In this document: piece by piece, positions 1 through 10,560 of the stretch | Layout of the letters: every line of letters begins with the position of its first letter | Position numbering within the stretch: the first letter of the stretch is position 1 | NCBI GenBank assembly: GCA_037893245.1 | Contig: JBAIAA010000659.1 | Location: forward strand, 496,001-560,000 | Direction of reading: 5' to 3' | DNA from: Crossaster papposus | Taxonomy: Eukaryota; Echinodermata; Asteroidea; Velatida; Solasteridae | DNA length: 64,000 nucleotides | The notes under the pieces: generated by a model | What the model saw: only the letters and a program-made list of their open reading frames with translations | Databases searched by the model: none | What the model was told of the DNA's origin: nothing | Position numbers and translations under genes: made by a program

Positions 1-1027
1 AAATACGAATGGATGCACTTCCTAAAACATACGGACGTCACACAAAATTATTATTCATATAGGAAACAAAATAAAAGTCTCTCTTGTTTATTTTTGCAAG
101 ATTGTATAAAAGTCAAATTTACCGTGATATGAATAATTATGATGTTTAGGGCTCATTACAAGGCAGGCCTTGTAATATTACAAATGCTGATTTTGATTTC
201 AAGAATACACACCATTATCAAACAAGACCAAACTGACAATAAATTAATACAGAAAATAAAACAAGTTTTACTATTAGTTTAACAGTTTTTCTGTTAAAGT
301 CCCTAAATTTATGATGCGTGTTAAGTTTAACATGCATTTTCATTTTCCAGGACATTCACTAATCTTGCAAGATTTTTTTTTTTTTAACACACATGTACTA
401 ATGTTAGAAAGGCATTTCCCATTGAATTCAAAATCAATGGGATAATTTTACATCCCCATGAAAATCTTAGATTTTTATTTCTAGAAAAAAGTTTGGAAAT
501 AGTATAAGGCAAGGAGTTTTCTCATTTTTTTCTCTATTACTCTTCCGACTGTTCTGCATTTGTACTAAAAACGTTGGTTACATTCTGTTTTACCAAGTTT
601 TTGTTTATTATTGTGTCCTTCTGCTCAGAATTTTTTATTTTTTTTTATTCCCTCAACATTTGGCCATCTGATTATTAAAAGTAATGAATTATTTCTAATA
701 AATAATCAGGTGACCAAAGACAAAAGTGAGTTAAAAGTACATGTACACAGACGTAAACAAAAAAAAATTGTTGTAATAACCCCCATTTCAATATATTTAT
801 ATTGTTTTCTCTAACTCTGCTTTGTTTATTTTTTCAATATAATCAAGCAGATTTTTCAGGAAAAGAATTTCTTCGACCAATTAACCTCAGATCGTCTGGG
901 TGTTTAGTCACGTTTACACAATAACCCCATAAAAAGTTAAATTACAACATTGCTTGCACTGGTTCATTAGTTAAAACAAAAAACAATTACAGTTAATGTT
1001 AATGTCATATTTGTTTCAATCGTACAG
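1..1027. other. AT-rich non-coding sequence, left edge
   Basis: Stops are frequent in every frame and no splice-bounded coding segment stands out. The stretch ends in a pyrimidine-leaning tract and CAG just before the candidate exon at 1028, so it may be an intron of a gene that starts left of the window (inference). Confidence 0.4.
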
Positions 1028-1120
1028 ATGGAAGGGCGGATGGAAGGCGCCCGCTATCTGTGCCCCATCTCAGAGGCTCGCGGAAGGAAACGGGGCCGAT
1101 CATTCTCGCTCGGGGAGTAA
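1028..1120 (+). CDS. Candidate exon (3' terminal or internal) of an unidentified gene
   Basis: I do not recognise this protein. The segment is clearly more GC-rich than the DNA on both sides. It is preceded by a T-rich tract ending in TACAG and is open for 30 codons to TAA at 1118-1120. The peptide includes RYLCPISEARG and then a basic patch, RKRGRSFSLGE. A GTAAAC at 1117 could act as a donor, which would make it an internal exon. The opposite strand is also open across the segment, but its splice signals are weaker. If real, this is part of a plus-strand gene entering from the left. Function cannot be assigned. Confidence 0.35.
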   Translation: MEGRMEGARYLCPISEARGRKRGRSFSLGE

Positions 1121-2103
1121 ACTGCAATGTTTTACAGTGAAGTGTTCCATTCGATCACTCCTCTGGTTATTGGCATAATACATGTACAATGCATTAAGAA
1201 CAGGATAGAAGACAGACTCAAAGTATTGCTACAAAACACAAAACTAATCCTGTGGGGGGGTCTTTTTGCTCCTAAACCGCATTTGGTAAATCACCTGCAA
1301 ATTGAATGTGAACACTTCTTAACTAATGTGACTATTTCTTGACAATCCCGTGAAGCAAATCTTCTTCACAAATTTAGATTTCTTCCGTTACAGGCAAGTT
1401 TAATGTTTTGTAGCCTTTGTTTTGTAGTCACTAAAAACAAACACGATACAAACAAACAAACAAACAAACAAACACACAAACAGTATGAATAATCAAGTTG
1501 ACAACATAATTTGAGTACAAAATAAAAACTGTAGATTTTCTTGTTCTGAGGTGAAACAAAATTGACAAACACTCTACTTGGGAAATCATCTGAGTAGTTT
1601 TCAGTCCTGCTCTATGGTGCATGGATGTACATCAATAATCTGCAAAAGGACAAAATCCAAATGTATTTTTAAGGGTAGTATACACCATTTGCTTTGCTGT
1701 AAGTTTCAAAAATAAATGGGTTTAGGGGATGAACAAATCCACATGCAAATGAACATATGAAGCAATATATGGGACGGAGAGAACCCCCCCCCCCCCCCCC
1801 CCCTCCCCCCTCTTCTTTATGGTGGTCATTGTTGTTGCGGAATGTTGCGTTTGTTTTTTTAAAGGTTTTTAGGGGGGTGCGTTAGGTAACAATAGTCTAG
1901 GGAGTGTATAGGTATAGGGGACAAAAGGGGGAGTCGCTCGGTCCCATATCTTGCTGGGTATACAAATGAAGCCCGGGTTTGGTAATCGGCCTTGAATGTA
2001 ACAATCCTGCAAAAATGCCGCGAACTAGCCACGTGCAGTTCACGCTACTGCCTGAGCTGCAGACGTCGGCGTGATACTCCCAACTTTGACGTTTAGTCGA
2101 CTT
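1121..2103. other. Non-coding, simple repeats only
   Basis: Contains a (CAAA)n microsatellite near 1452-1475 and a long poly-C run near 1784-1803 followed by C/T-rich sequence. The short ORFs here are interrupted and show no family resemblance. If the exon at 1028 is terminal, the first part would be its 3' UTR. Confidence 0.5.
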
Positions 2104-2107
2104 TTAA

Positions 2108-2303
2108 CCAGTTCGCGCCGAAGGACATATATACACACAACGTTTTCCCCAGATTCAAAACGGATGAGGCATAAACAGGTCACGAGCAGGGCCGGAAATG
2201 TCTGTCAGCAGCGAGCAAGGCTGGAAATGTCTGTCAGCAGCGAGCAAGGCTGGAAATGCGTGGGTGTGCTTCGTCCTGAACCCGCCTCGGATCGAGTTTC
2301 GTA
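2108..2303. mobile_element. TTAA/CCAGTTCGCGCCG-family MITE, one end missing
   Basis: TTAA at 2104-2107 is followed by CCAGTTCGCGCCG. The family body follows: the AAAACGGATGA motif, CACGAGCAGGGCCGGAAATG, and a GATCGAGTTTCGT end. The distal terminal repeat is absent. The inner GGCTGGAAATGTCTGTCAGC unit is duplicated, as in the copies at 26.5 and 39.1 kb. Confidence 0.75.
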
Positions 2304-2555
2304 AATGCAATACATGTTGCGATGTTGCACCGTTAATGCTTAACAAATCTCGGAAAATCCCAAGTTAACATTTAATAATTTCTTTAAAGTTGACAAATTC
2401 TGACAAAAACCATTGTACATTATCTTACCCAACTACTGTACACGTAGAAGTTTGTTCGAAAATTATCAAGAAATAGAAACTTTTATCAAGAATTTAGATC
2501 GCCAACTGTACGATTGTAATTTCTCTAGATCATTATGAATATTCCCATTCTTGGG

Positions 2556-2561
2556 TTTATT
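2556..2561 (-). promoter_or_regulatory. Possible polyadenylation signal of the makorin-like gene
   Basis: AATAAA on the minus strand, about 290 bases downstream of the stop at 2853-2855. The position fits a short 3' UTR, but the motif is common in AT-rich DNA. Confidence 0.35.
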
Positions 2562-2852
2562 TTGTTTGTTTGCCTCCCTTTAGTTTTGTACACGATTTTT
2601 CATGCTTTATGCCCTAACCCAATTGTCCCTCATCCATGATTGCTGCTGTTTACATACTCAGACACTTAAAAGGATTATACTACCGCAATATCACCCTTTT
2701 GGCTTTAAAGCCAGGAGGATAACAAAGAATTATATTTTCCTCTGGCTTCACCTCTGGAAAACAAAATTCCGTACGGATCACCTAATCAATATTTGCCAAC
2801 TATTTTACCTGTTGCAAATCAAACTCCATCCACCCACTCCGAGGGGGGCAAC

Positions 2853-3087
2853 TCAATAACCTCTCCGCTCCTCAGTGACCTGGGACCCGTCGGGCATCAC
2901 CGTCACGTCAGGGCGCTGGGGCACCTGAACCATGTGGGGAGGGGCGTAGTACGCAGCGGCCATGACTGGCTGGTACATGGGGTGGATAGGAGGCTGGCCC
3001 CAGCTGATGTTCTGGGCCATGGGGATCATGGTAGGGGGCGCTATACTCATGGGCTGGACGGGCGCACCTGGTACGTCATGGTCAAAC
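2853..3087 (-). CDS. Makorin-like gene, exon 3 (terminal)
   Basis: Begins after a CAG acceptor (minus strand, complement at 3088-3090) with G that completes AAG. It supplies FDHD, which contains the last zinc ligand (His84), then the Pro/Met/Tyr-rich tail, and ends at TGA (2855-2853). It is much more GC-rich than its surroundings. Confidence 0.8.
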
Positions 3088-6000
3088 CTGAAAAAGAGAA
3101 AAAAAATCCAAATCTAATAAAAACCTAGGTGCCAGACCAACAAATTGGGACTTTTCCGTTAAAACTAAGTGTTAAATCCCTGTCCACATTAACCCCAACC
3201 CCTTGGGTTAATTTACAAACTACCTGAATCCACCAAAATCAAAGAATTTTGTTGCACCCAAAAATGTTGGTGTTGGTTGCTGCTCAATATGGAGGAATAC
3301 TGAATACTGAATGCAGTATCGCAAGGTTTACAATCCACAATCCATCAAAATTCCCTAGTTTTCAATATGGAGACAAAGAATCTACCAAAATTCTCAAAAG
3401 AAAAGAGGTATGAATTTTGATGGATTCAGAGAGGTTAGGGCTAACCTCTAAGGCTCTTGTACGAGAAAGCACACTAAACCAGGCCTCAACCTTAACAGCG
3501 GCCACCAGCGGCCATTGCCGCGATGCCCCAGCAAATTGCCGTGAAGCCTCTTTAAAAAAACACGTACCTTACGGCCACTTGGCTGTCGTGCCCATTTCCA
3601 TTTATTCCATTATATTATGTATTCGAAAGTGTTATTAAAAATATTGTTAACGTTGTGACACATTATGAAGGTAAAATTGTTTTGACGTAAATGTTGTACG
3701 TAGCGTACGCTCTCGCACACTAGTTTTCATAATGCTGCCGCACACTAGTTTTCATAATGCTGAAGTACTTGCAGTGGAGAACGTGGCATGGCAACCATAT
3801 CAAACGTAGTTGAGTTGTTTACTACTAAAAACACGGCACCAGACTACTCTCATTTATAGACTGGCTACATGTCCCTACACTGAATTACACATTTTCGCAC
3901 TGATTCTGTCTATTGAGATCTGTATTTGTAGGGGATGGGGCCGGGAGCGAGATCCAGTCTATGTTTTTTCTTCGCTATTTTGCTGGTATCCAAGGCTTGT
4001 TCTATTGAATAATTAATGTTTGGACAAGAGCGCTACAGAAAAAGTAATTCATGCATTTGTCACTTCTCGCCTTGACAACGGCAATGCCCTTTTCTATGGT
4101 CTTCCGCATAACCAGATTGCTCGTCTCCAACGCCTCCAAAACACCGCAGCCCGCATGGTTACACTCTCTAAAAAATCCTGTTCCATCACCCCCATCCTGG
4201 AACAACTTCATTGGCTCCCTGTCTCTCAACGAATAATCTTCAAGCTTATGCTAATTGTCCACAAAGCACTCAATGGCAAGGCTCCCCATTACATCTCAGA
4301 ACTTCTTCAAGTTTACACTCCATCAAGGAACCTACGATCCAGCAACATGCTTCTCCTCAAGGAATCCAAGTCACGACACTCGTGGGGCGACAGACGTTTT
4401 TCTGCAGCTGCACCACACATCTGGAACTCTTTACCGCTTAATCTTAGATCTTGTCTGTGTACAACAAAATTCAAATCACTTCTCAAAACTTATCTCATGT
4501 CTCAGGTTTTCAAGAACTAATTTATTTGTTCCTCTCATTTGTTATTGTTTCTTTCAAGTTAAATATTACTTTGTTTGTTTTTTAGGGTCTCTGCGCCTTG
4601 AACACCCAGCAGGGTGGATATGTGCGCATTACAAATCTTATTATTATTATTATTATTTAGTAAACTGCCTGCTTTGCAACATTTTTGTTGTTTTAGACGC
4701 GTTTTTTTTAGGTGAGATTGTTTATATGCATAAACATGCACGTTCACGTAGGCCAATTAGTTGGCGTTGGGGTAGCCCTAGTTTATGGCCCCGCACTAGA
4801 GCACACTCTGTACTGTACTGTAGGCCATACGTCCATCAGTGCAAACAAAACGGGAATTTGTTTAATTATTAATATTTCATAGAGTTTGGGCGGTGGTGAT
4901 CCGGGGATGAACAAATACAAGTTTGAAAACGGTTTTGGTGCCCTTTAAGTTGGCCTTGGTGACCCTTTCTTTTTTGGAGAAGACAAATTAGGGTGATGTT
5001 GAAAATTTCAGAATTTTAGAATGTTCTGAGTTTAAGTTTATAAAGATTTCCCTTAGCACACAAACCCCATGGATTGTCCCCATAACGCAATGTACGAAAA
5101 GAACATCAATTCTTTTCGTACAATGCGTTATGGGGACGATCCATAGGGTTCGTGTGCTAAGGGAAATCTCTCTAAACTCAAACATTCTAAAATTCTAAAG
5201 TTAGCCTGAATCTATTTTTCATGTTTTTCAGCACTCAAGGTTCCTGTCTGGGTACTTACTTGCACTGGTTGCCATACCGACAGGTCCCAAGCAAGAAGAA
5301 CTTGCAACGTGTGGAAGGTTTGCCGGCCCGGTCGTGGGCATATCTGCAGTTATCCCCTGCTCTGCAGAGTCCATGAATGAAATATCTGCCATGGTGTACA
5401 AGATAGAAAATGAACAAATGAAAAACAAATATGTATACATCATGGGTGGCAAGGGCATAAAACGCTTGCCTCTCACCATTGTGACCTGGGTTCGATTCCC
5501 GGCTCGAACCATTAACCCTAACCACCCGGAGTCCATCAAAATCCATTTCCTGTTTTGGAGGATTTTAGCGGATTCAGGATACCTCCATATTGAACAACTG
5601 GAGGAGTGTGATGGATTGAGGATTTTAAGCCTAGCGTTACTGCAGGAGTTTGATGGATTCAGGATACAGAAATTCAGGTGATGGACTGTGATGGACTCTA
5701 TGGAGAAACGCACTGCAATTTTGTGTATACCACCTAGGTATCCTGAATTCGTCACAGTCCATCAAACTTTTGCTGGTGGATTATGATGGACTCAGGATCT
5801 CTCCAGAATGCATACTGGTGGAGTCTGATGGACTCAGGACACCAGCAGTTTTTGCAAACCAAAATTGGTGGACTGTGGCAGATTCAGGATACTTTCTAGT
5901 AAAAGCCGTGAGGGAGTTAGGGTTAAGCGAGGAGAGCTGATTCTCTCCTTTGCCACAAGTGTCCTTAAAAATCTACTTCTAGTACCAAGGGTACCTTACA

Positions 6001-7643
6001 GAATCAATAAGGCTGCACAGAAGGATTAAATCACAAATGAGAGAACAATTCTGTAACCATTGAAATATTTCGAGAGAACATTAGATGTAGGAAATCACAA
6101 TATATCAGTTGGTATAGTTGTTCCTATATTTTTCAAATCAATTTTTTACCGACCTCATGGAGAACGTCCCGAACACGACTTGTAGGCCAACTCACATGAC
6201 ATGATTTATACACGGTACGGCATAGTGCCCTGATTCTATAGCGCGCGTTCCGTAGATATCACATCGGTCTGATAGGCATGTGAATAAGCCGTGTGTATTA
6301 TGTAGTTTGCAGAACAATTCGACTTTTTTTTCAACAGCTACATATATTACATATATATATACATATATTCTGGCCGAGTTTGCCTTGTGTAACAATGGGC
6401 CACATGTAGGTGAGCTCAGGCTGTCAGTTGCAATAGTCAGACCGAAGTGATTTCTACAGAACGCACACTTCAGAATCAGGGCACCATGCCGTGTAGATAT
6501 CATGTCATGTTTGTTGGCCTGCAAGTTGTGTACGGGACGTTCTCCATGAGGTGGGTAAGAAATTGGTCTGAAAAATACACTTTATTGTGGAATTCAATCA
6601 GAAATCCCTACATCTTTTTCTAATGTTCTTCCAAAGAATCCTGATAGTTTTAGAGTTGTTTTCTCATTGGTGATGTAATCCTCCTTAACCAGTTCGCGCC
6701 GGATGACATATATAAACGCAAAAATTTCCCAAAATTCAAAACGGATGACGCATAAACACGCCAAGTTAAATCCTTTTGTCATAGATAATCCTTTTGTCAA
6801 TGAATCTATACACACAACAGAGGTGTTTACACTGCAAATCAAACACCTCGGGCATTTACAGTGGATTTCTTTAGAGATATCTTCAGAATTAATTGTCTGA
6901 TTTCATTGATTTTGGGGAGTAAAACTAGATTAGTTCGAGGTCAGAGAAATTTAATTAAACCCGTTTTATGTTACAATTTTATAAATTTAGCCACCATGCC
7001 AATGAAATGGTCAAAATGTATTACTGTTGAATTATTGTCCACAAGAAAAAGTCAGGTTTCTTTTTCCTTTTTAGTGATTTTATTTCCTAAATAAAAATTA
7101 AAAAGCCAACAAAAACAAACATATTGTTTTCCAAGTCTTAATTTTGAATGTATTTAACTTTTTTTTACATTATTTAGGCCCTATCTATGTTGATTAATGT
7201 TTAACTAAGTCTGGTCACAATAGTACACAGAAATTTAATGAAACAACTGTGGTCACACAGTTATGAATCATGACAAATGGTTTTGTTTGATCTTGATTTT
7301 ACAACACAACAAAAAGATAATGTACATACATGGTAACACGCATACAAAATACCAGTCATGCCATTTGTCCACGCATGACAAATCACATACGGTGCATGTC
7401 AAACTGCACGTCTACCAACGACAACGCACGGAAACATACCGGCCCGGTGATCGCAACGCCCAACCCCAAATCCCGCACCAAAAAAGTCACAAACACCGCA
7501 CAAATGGCGGGGAAATGACGGACAAACCTGCAAGCGATGTTTTTGCGCCAGTCTGCGCCGTTGTTCGGTCCGCGCCCCTGTCCTTGCATGCTTTGCACGC
7601 TAGACAGCCCAGGCCCAGACGGCGCATTACTGGCAGCAGCCAT
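2853..7643 (-). CDS. Makorin-like tandem CCCH zinc-finger protein, three exons, no RING domain seen
   Basis: Joining 7643-7528, 5385-5260 and 3087-2853 on the minus strand with GT...AG introns gives one continuous 158-residue frame. Residues 1-37 are small and Gly/Ser/Pro-rich. Finger 1 is C38-x7-C46-x5-C52-x3-H56 and finger 2 is C66-x7-C74-x5-C80-x3-H84. Both have the makorin spacing, and finger 1 (RYFIHGLCRAGDNCRYAH) is very like the first finger of makorin-1/2. Residues 85-158 are rich in Pro, Met, Gln and Tyr and end in ERRGY. Known makorins are about 400-500 residues, with a RING E3 domain and further CCCH fingers; neither follows here. The protein may therefore be an RNA-binding RING-less paralogue, or the last exon may be an alternative 3' end. 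The makorin relationship is strong for the fingers only. Confidence 0.8.
3714..3763. repeat. 25-bp direct tandem repeat, two copies
   Basis: The unit beginning CGCACACTAGTTTTCATAAT occurs at 3714-3738 and again at 3739-3763 without a gap. Confidence 0.9.
4020..4662 (+). mobile_element. Non-LTR retrotransposon (CR1/L2-like) 3' fragment
   Basis: A 166-residue frame carries only the C-terminal end of a CR1/L2-type ORF2: LDNGNALFYGLP, LQRLQNTAAR, ITPILEQLHWLPV and the RHSWGDRRFSAAAPHIWNSL block. These are the same blocks that end the longer element at 16.9-18.9 kb. No reverse-transcriptase catalytic motifs remain, so the copy is 5' truncated, as is usual for target-primed insertion. The 3' end is GCGCATTACAAATC followed by (TTA)n at about 4637-4659, a tail typical of this clade. 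Confidence 0.85.
4983..5207. mobile_element. Near-perfect palindromic element (AATCTCTCT/TCCCCATA family)
   Basis: Two arms of about 100 bases are inverted copies around an axis near 5104. AGGGTGATGTTGAAAATTTC at the left and its counterpart at the right flank the shared CTTAGCACACAAACC and TTGTCCCCATAACGCA blocks. Related non-palindromic copies lie at 36.1/38.5, 40.0, 48.8 and 63.7 kb. No coding capacity. Confidence 0.8.
5260..5385 (-). CDS. Makorin-like gene, exon 2 (both CCCH fingers)
   Basis: Begins after a CAG acceptor (complement at 5386-5388) with the A that completes Arg39. It encodes YFIHGLCRAGDNC through NQC and ends before GTAAGT. Phase agrees with exons 1 and 3. It carries seven of the eight zinc ligands except Cys38 (exon 1); His84 falls in exon 3. 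Confidence 0.85.
5443..5510 (+). mobile_element. tRNA-like SINE head fragment
   Basis: GGGTGGC...CGCTTGCCTCTCACCATTGTGACC followed by GGGTTCGATTCCCGGCTCG gives a degenerate A-box region plus a good RNA polymerase III B box. It resembles the head of the SINE at 37494-37762. It lies in makorin-like intron 1. No SINE body or tail was recognised downstream. Confidence 0.5.
5520..5905. repeat. Diffuse GATGGACTCAGGAT repeat cluster
   Basis: Variants of GATGGATTCAGGATA recur irregularly in both orientations at roughly 5550-5890, with spacers of variable length. Similar wording occurs near 3230-3430, 12.7-12.85, 42.5-42.6 and 43.0-43.3 kb. No regular period could be assigned. Confidence 0.5.
6146..6557. 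mobile_element. MITE with about 110-bp inverted repeats (CCTCATGGAGAACGTCCC)
   Basis: TTACCGACCTCATGGAGAAC at the left matches in inverse CGTTCTCCATGAGGTGGGTAA at the right. The similarity continues inward through GTAGGCCAACTCACATGACATG and the CAGGGCACCATGCCGTG block. The internal ORF is a by-product of the repeat. Confidence 0.8.
6689..6770. mobile_element. TTAA/CCAGTTCGCGCCGG MITE, truncated
   Basis: TTAA at 6685-6688 precedes CCAGTTCGCGCCGGATGACA. The family sequence runs through CAAAACGGATGACGCATAAA and breaks off at CGCCAAGTTAA. Confidence 0.8.
7528..7643 (-). CDS. Makorin-like gene, exon 1 (start codon)
   Basis: ATG at 7643-7641 is the only in-frame start upstream of the fingers. It sits in CAAGATGGCTGC, a good initiation context that also resembles a YY1-type AAGATGGC motif. 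It encodes Gly/Ser/Pro-rich residues 1-37 and Cys38, then splits codon 39 at a GTTTGT donor (complement at 7522-7527). The surrounding 7.43-7.77 kb is CpG-rich, fitting a promoter-proximal exon. Confidence 0.78.
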
Positions 7644-8396
7644 CTTGTGCCGATGGAGCTAGCTAGCGTGCGCGAATTGGAATCACGTACTGGTGCCCGG
7701 CGCGGTGCATCAATCGTGACTTCATTCCAGCCTTGTCTGCACGCCCATGAGCAGTACGCTCCTGTTATTACGTAGTATCCACTAGTTAGCGAAAACAATA
7801 TAAAAGGGATGAATTTATTTTTATGGGCGGCCAATAATTTGTAAGGAAAATTTTACGTAATAATCAGCAATGAAATTGAAAACCCACAACACTCGTTGTA
7901 ATCAAAATCACTAAGTGTATTATAATTATATTACCATATAACGGAATTGGAACATGTACATGTACAGTACATGTACATGTACCATGGAGAAATGTCTCCA
8001 TGCATGACACAACAGAATGATTTACCAGGGTCTACTATTGGTTTAGGTTCAGAAGTACACTCTGGGGCTGAGGTTGTGACTTCGTTCATTCAACACGCGC
8101 ATATCTGCACGTGACAACACGACGTAGTTTACCGTCACCAGTGAAATGATCGATGGATTGATCGATTCGCCGGTAATAATAATCTCGTATTGTCATTTTG
8201 TCAAACCTAGTCATCAGATAGAACTGTTATGACGGGGACACAATAATTAAAAACTATAACTAAAATTGGATTATATTCTAGTACACAGCCTGCAGTGTTG
8301 ATGACGAGAGCGCATACTTTTCTGCTGGTATGCACGTGTAGGAAATGACGTCACTTGTAAGAGAGACATAATTATTGGAGACTTTTAACATAACTT
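7644..8396. other. Intergenic: CpG-rich promoter side of the makorin-like gene, then AT-rich DNA
   Basis: The first about 120 bases upstream of the start codon are CpG-rich. Beyond that the stretch holds a self-complementary ACATGTACATGTAC cluster (about 7952-7982) next to a CATGGAGAAATGTCTCCATG hairpin. No coding segment was seen. Confidence 0.5.
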
Positions 8397-8608
8397 ATAC
8401 AATCGTCACAGATAACTTCGAAGTTCGACACACAACCTGAAAAATCCCACCTCAAACTGACTTTGCAAAGTGCCAAAGTGTGTGGTCGCAAGCCGTACAT
8501 AACAACCCTGTGCAAATCGAATAAGAAAAATCCATGAAACCGCCTACCGAAACAATAATTGCTTCGGCAGTGCCAGGCGCGAAGTAAATACAAAGGCTGT
8601 AACTAAAA
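8397..8608. repeat. Dispersed repeat, partner copy at 53.85-54.07 kb
   Basis: CAATCGTCACAGAT...CTTCGA, AACAACCCTGTGCAAAT, CCGCCTACCGAAACAA and TTGCTTCG occur in the same order and orientation at 53848-54066. The family is unidentified. The minus-strand ORF across it is not conserved between the copies. Confidence 0.65.
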
Positions 8609-8675
8609 CAAGTATGGCGTGTGTACTGCTATGGCAACTTTGCAGTGGCGTAAACTAGAACATTTTTTTTTTTTT

Positions 8676-8695
8676 GGGGGGGGGGGGGGGGGGGC
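8676..8695. repeat. Poly-T/poly-G tract
   Basis: A T-run is followed by a G-run of about 18 bases. Confidence 0.85.
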
Positions 8696-8926
8696 ATTAC
8701 CATGATTAGGGGCATAGTTTTGTTAACGTTTAGCTTTTAAACACATATCCCGTATACCAACATACTTTTTTCTACGACATAATTTGCATTCAGATGTTTA
8801 AGTTTTGACATGTTTAGGGCTTTTTAGCATTCAATTTAAAATCAACCGACTGCATATTTACAGAAGTGGGAACAAGACTTTAATGAGATTCTTTTCACAT
8901 TATTATTAAAGTTTAAGTATATTGTA

Positions 8927-9780
8927 TTACGTAGTATCCACTGATTATTCAGTAGTTTTAACAATGACGCTAATATATCATTATTGCTCATTTATAATTA
9001 CACGTAGCCCAGAGGGACATTAAAGCACTTTGAAAACGGCTTCTGTTGACCTATCTATCTTAGTACATGTAGCTTAAGCCCTTTTCACACTGCAGAGCCA
9101 ATCCCCGGGAAATAAATCCCCGGGAAATTCCCGGGGATTTTTTACTCCACCAACACCCCAGCAACCGTTCACACTAGACCCATTTGGTAACTTTCAAACG
9201 TTATTATTTGTCTTTTGTACTTAACTGTAAATATATTTACGAACAGTTTGAAAGGTACGTACTGCATTACAATACTAAGTCACCGCGCGAATTATTTGGC
9301 GCGCTATTTTTGACCCTGTGACTTTTCGAGATTACCCGTGGACGCAAAAAGGTGGGGTAAGTTCAAACCCTGCGACGTTCACACTAGTTGCTTTTCCCAG
9401 AGAAAAACGTTAAACCCCGGGGATTTCTCCCTTAACCCTACTCCCGAGCAGGGGTAAATATTTCCCGGGAAAAAGCAGTTTCCCGGGGATTTTTTTGGTA
9501 GTGTGAACAGACCGACCGAAATTCCCCGGCAATTTCCCGGGGAATTGCCGGGAAAATCGTCTACCTGTGAAAGGGGCTTTAGTGGATAATGGGTTAAGTT
9601 ACAGATTGTTCGACTGGGGTTCAAATTTGGTCTCTGCTCATTTTTCATTGACTATTGTTGGTCTCCAAGTTTATTGTTGGAGTGAGTTTAAGGATCTGAG
9701 AACGTAAGTGTCTTCCACTGAGTGTGGTGTAGATACGCCCATTTATGCTAAGTAGCCTCATCCGTCTTGCCTAGGGGAGA
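8927..9780. repeat. Left copy of a divergent direct duplication, split by a MITE
   Basis: TGATTATTCAGTAGTTT, GCCCAGAG, AAAGCACTTTGAAAA and GGCTTCTGT, then (after the element at 9077-9578) GAGAACGTAAGTGTCTTCCA and TAGATACGCCCA, recur in the same order at about 10266-10560. The right copy lacks the 9077 element. Confidence 0.6.
9077..9578. mobile_element. TTA-flanked MITE with CCCGGGG palindromes (PIF/Harbinger-like)
   Basis: Terminal AGCCCTTTTCACACTG and its inverse GTGAAAGGGGCT are flanked by TTA at 9074-9076 and 9579-9581, the 3-bp target duplication typical of PIF/Harbinger elements. Inside are many overlapping TTCCCGGGGA palindromes. No transposase frame. The superfamily assignment is inference from target-site length. 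Confidence 0.75.
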
Positions 9781-10003
9781 AACAAAATACGCGCGCGGCA
9801 GGGCGCACACGCACAAATAAAGTACTGTGGTGGTACGTCCGGCCGTACAGAGCTTGAGCTAGCGAAAGCGGAGCGGACTCATCCACCGTACCACCGCGCC
9901 ACGTGCATTATAGGGTGCGTTCGTTTAGCTCACCCGAGTCGACACGGGTTACCCCTGGGTCGTTCGTTTAGCTCTGACGCATACTGGGGGCTCACGTCAC
10001 CCT
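9781..10003. other. Intergenic, CpG-rich in part
   Basis: Contains CGCGCGCGGCAGGGCGCAC-type sequence and GACGGGTT/ACCCGAGTCGACACGGG words that recur inverted near 10815-10850. No coding segment was recognised. Confidence 0.4.
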
Positions 10004-10246
10004 GGGGCCAATTTCACGGAGCTGCTAAGCACACAAATTTGCTTAGCATGAAAATGTGTCCTTGGCAAAAACAAGGTTACAGTCCAAATTTTCACAAGAT
10101 CTTTGCTCTTTTTGATTGATAATTAACTGGTTTTTGCTTAGTATGAAAAAACACGTAGAATTTTGGCTGGTAACCCGTTTTTATTGAGCAAGACTTTTTT
10201 GTGCTAAGCAAATTTTTTTGCTTAGCAGCTCCGTGAAATTGGCCCC
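10004..10246. mobile_element. Palindromic MITE, GGGGCCAATTTCA / TGCTAAGCA family
   Basis: GGGGCCAATTTCACGGAGCT at the left is matched by its inverse at 10228-10246. Inner GCTAAGCA...TTGCTTAGC motifs and the TTTTGGCTGGTAACC block are shared with copies at 35.39, 52.57 and 58.31 kb. Confidence 0.85.
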
Positions 10247-10265
10247 AGGTCGCGTTATTTTTTTT

Positions 10266-10560
10266 CAAGAATCATGATTATTCAGTAGTTTCACCAATCA
10301 ACGCTAAAATAAATTGTTATTGCTTAGTCAACTAGTTACACGTGGGCCCAGAGGTACGTGAAAGCACTTTGAAAAACAGCTTCTGTCGATCTCTCATCTC
10401 AGTAACCAAGTATTAGGTTAGAGTTCCCGATAATGCTCATTTTTTTTTTTTAGTGGGATGAGTTTAATTTAAGAAAAAGCAAGGTTTCGAGAACATAAGA
10501 ATCTTCCATTCTATGTGGTCTAGATACGCCCAGTTAATATGATAATTGGCCATTTTTTTG
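10266..10560. repeat. Right copy of the divergent direct duplication
   Basis: Collinear with 8927-9780 but without the inserted MITE, so it serves as an approximate empty-site comparison. Confidence 0.6.

Larger units (their letters stand above)
3088..5259 (-). other. Makorin-like intron 2
   Basis: About 2.2 kb holding a 25-bp direct repeat, a non-LTR retrotransposon 3' fragment and a palindromic element (listed separately). Scattered GATGGATTCAG-type motifs near 3410-3430 resemble those at 5.5-5.9 kb. The donor on the minus strand is GTAAGT, complement at 5254-5259. Confidence 0.7.

Noticed and set aside
5443-5510. tRNA gene with GGGTTCGATTCCC
   Set aside because: Only the T-arm region is convincing and the rest resembles the head of the local SINE.
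6192-6524. 110-residue minus-strand frame
   Set aside because: Falls entirely between the inverted repeats of a MITE and contains no known domain.
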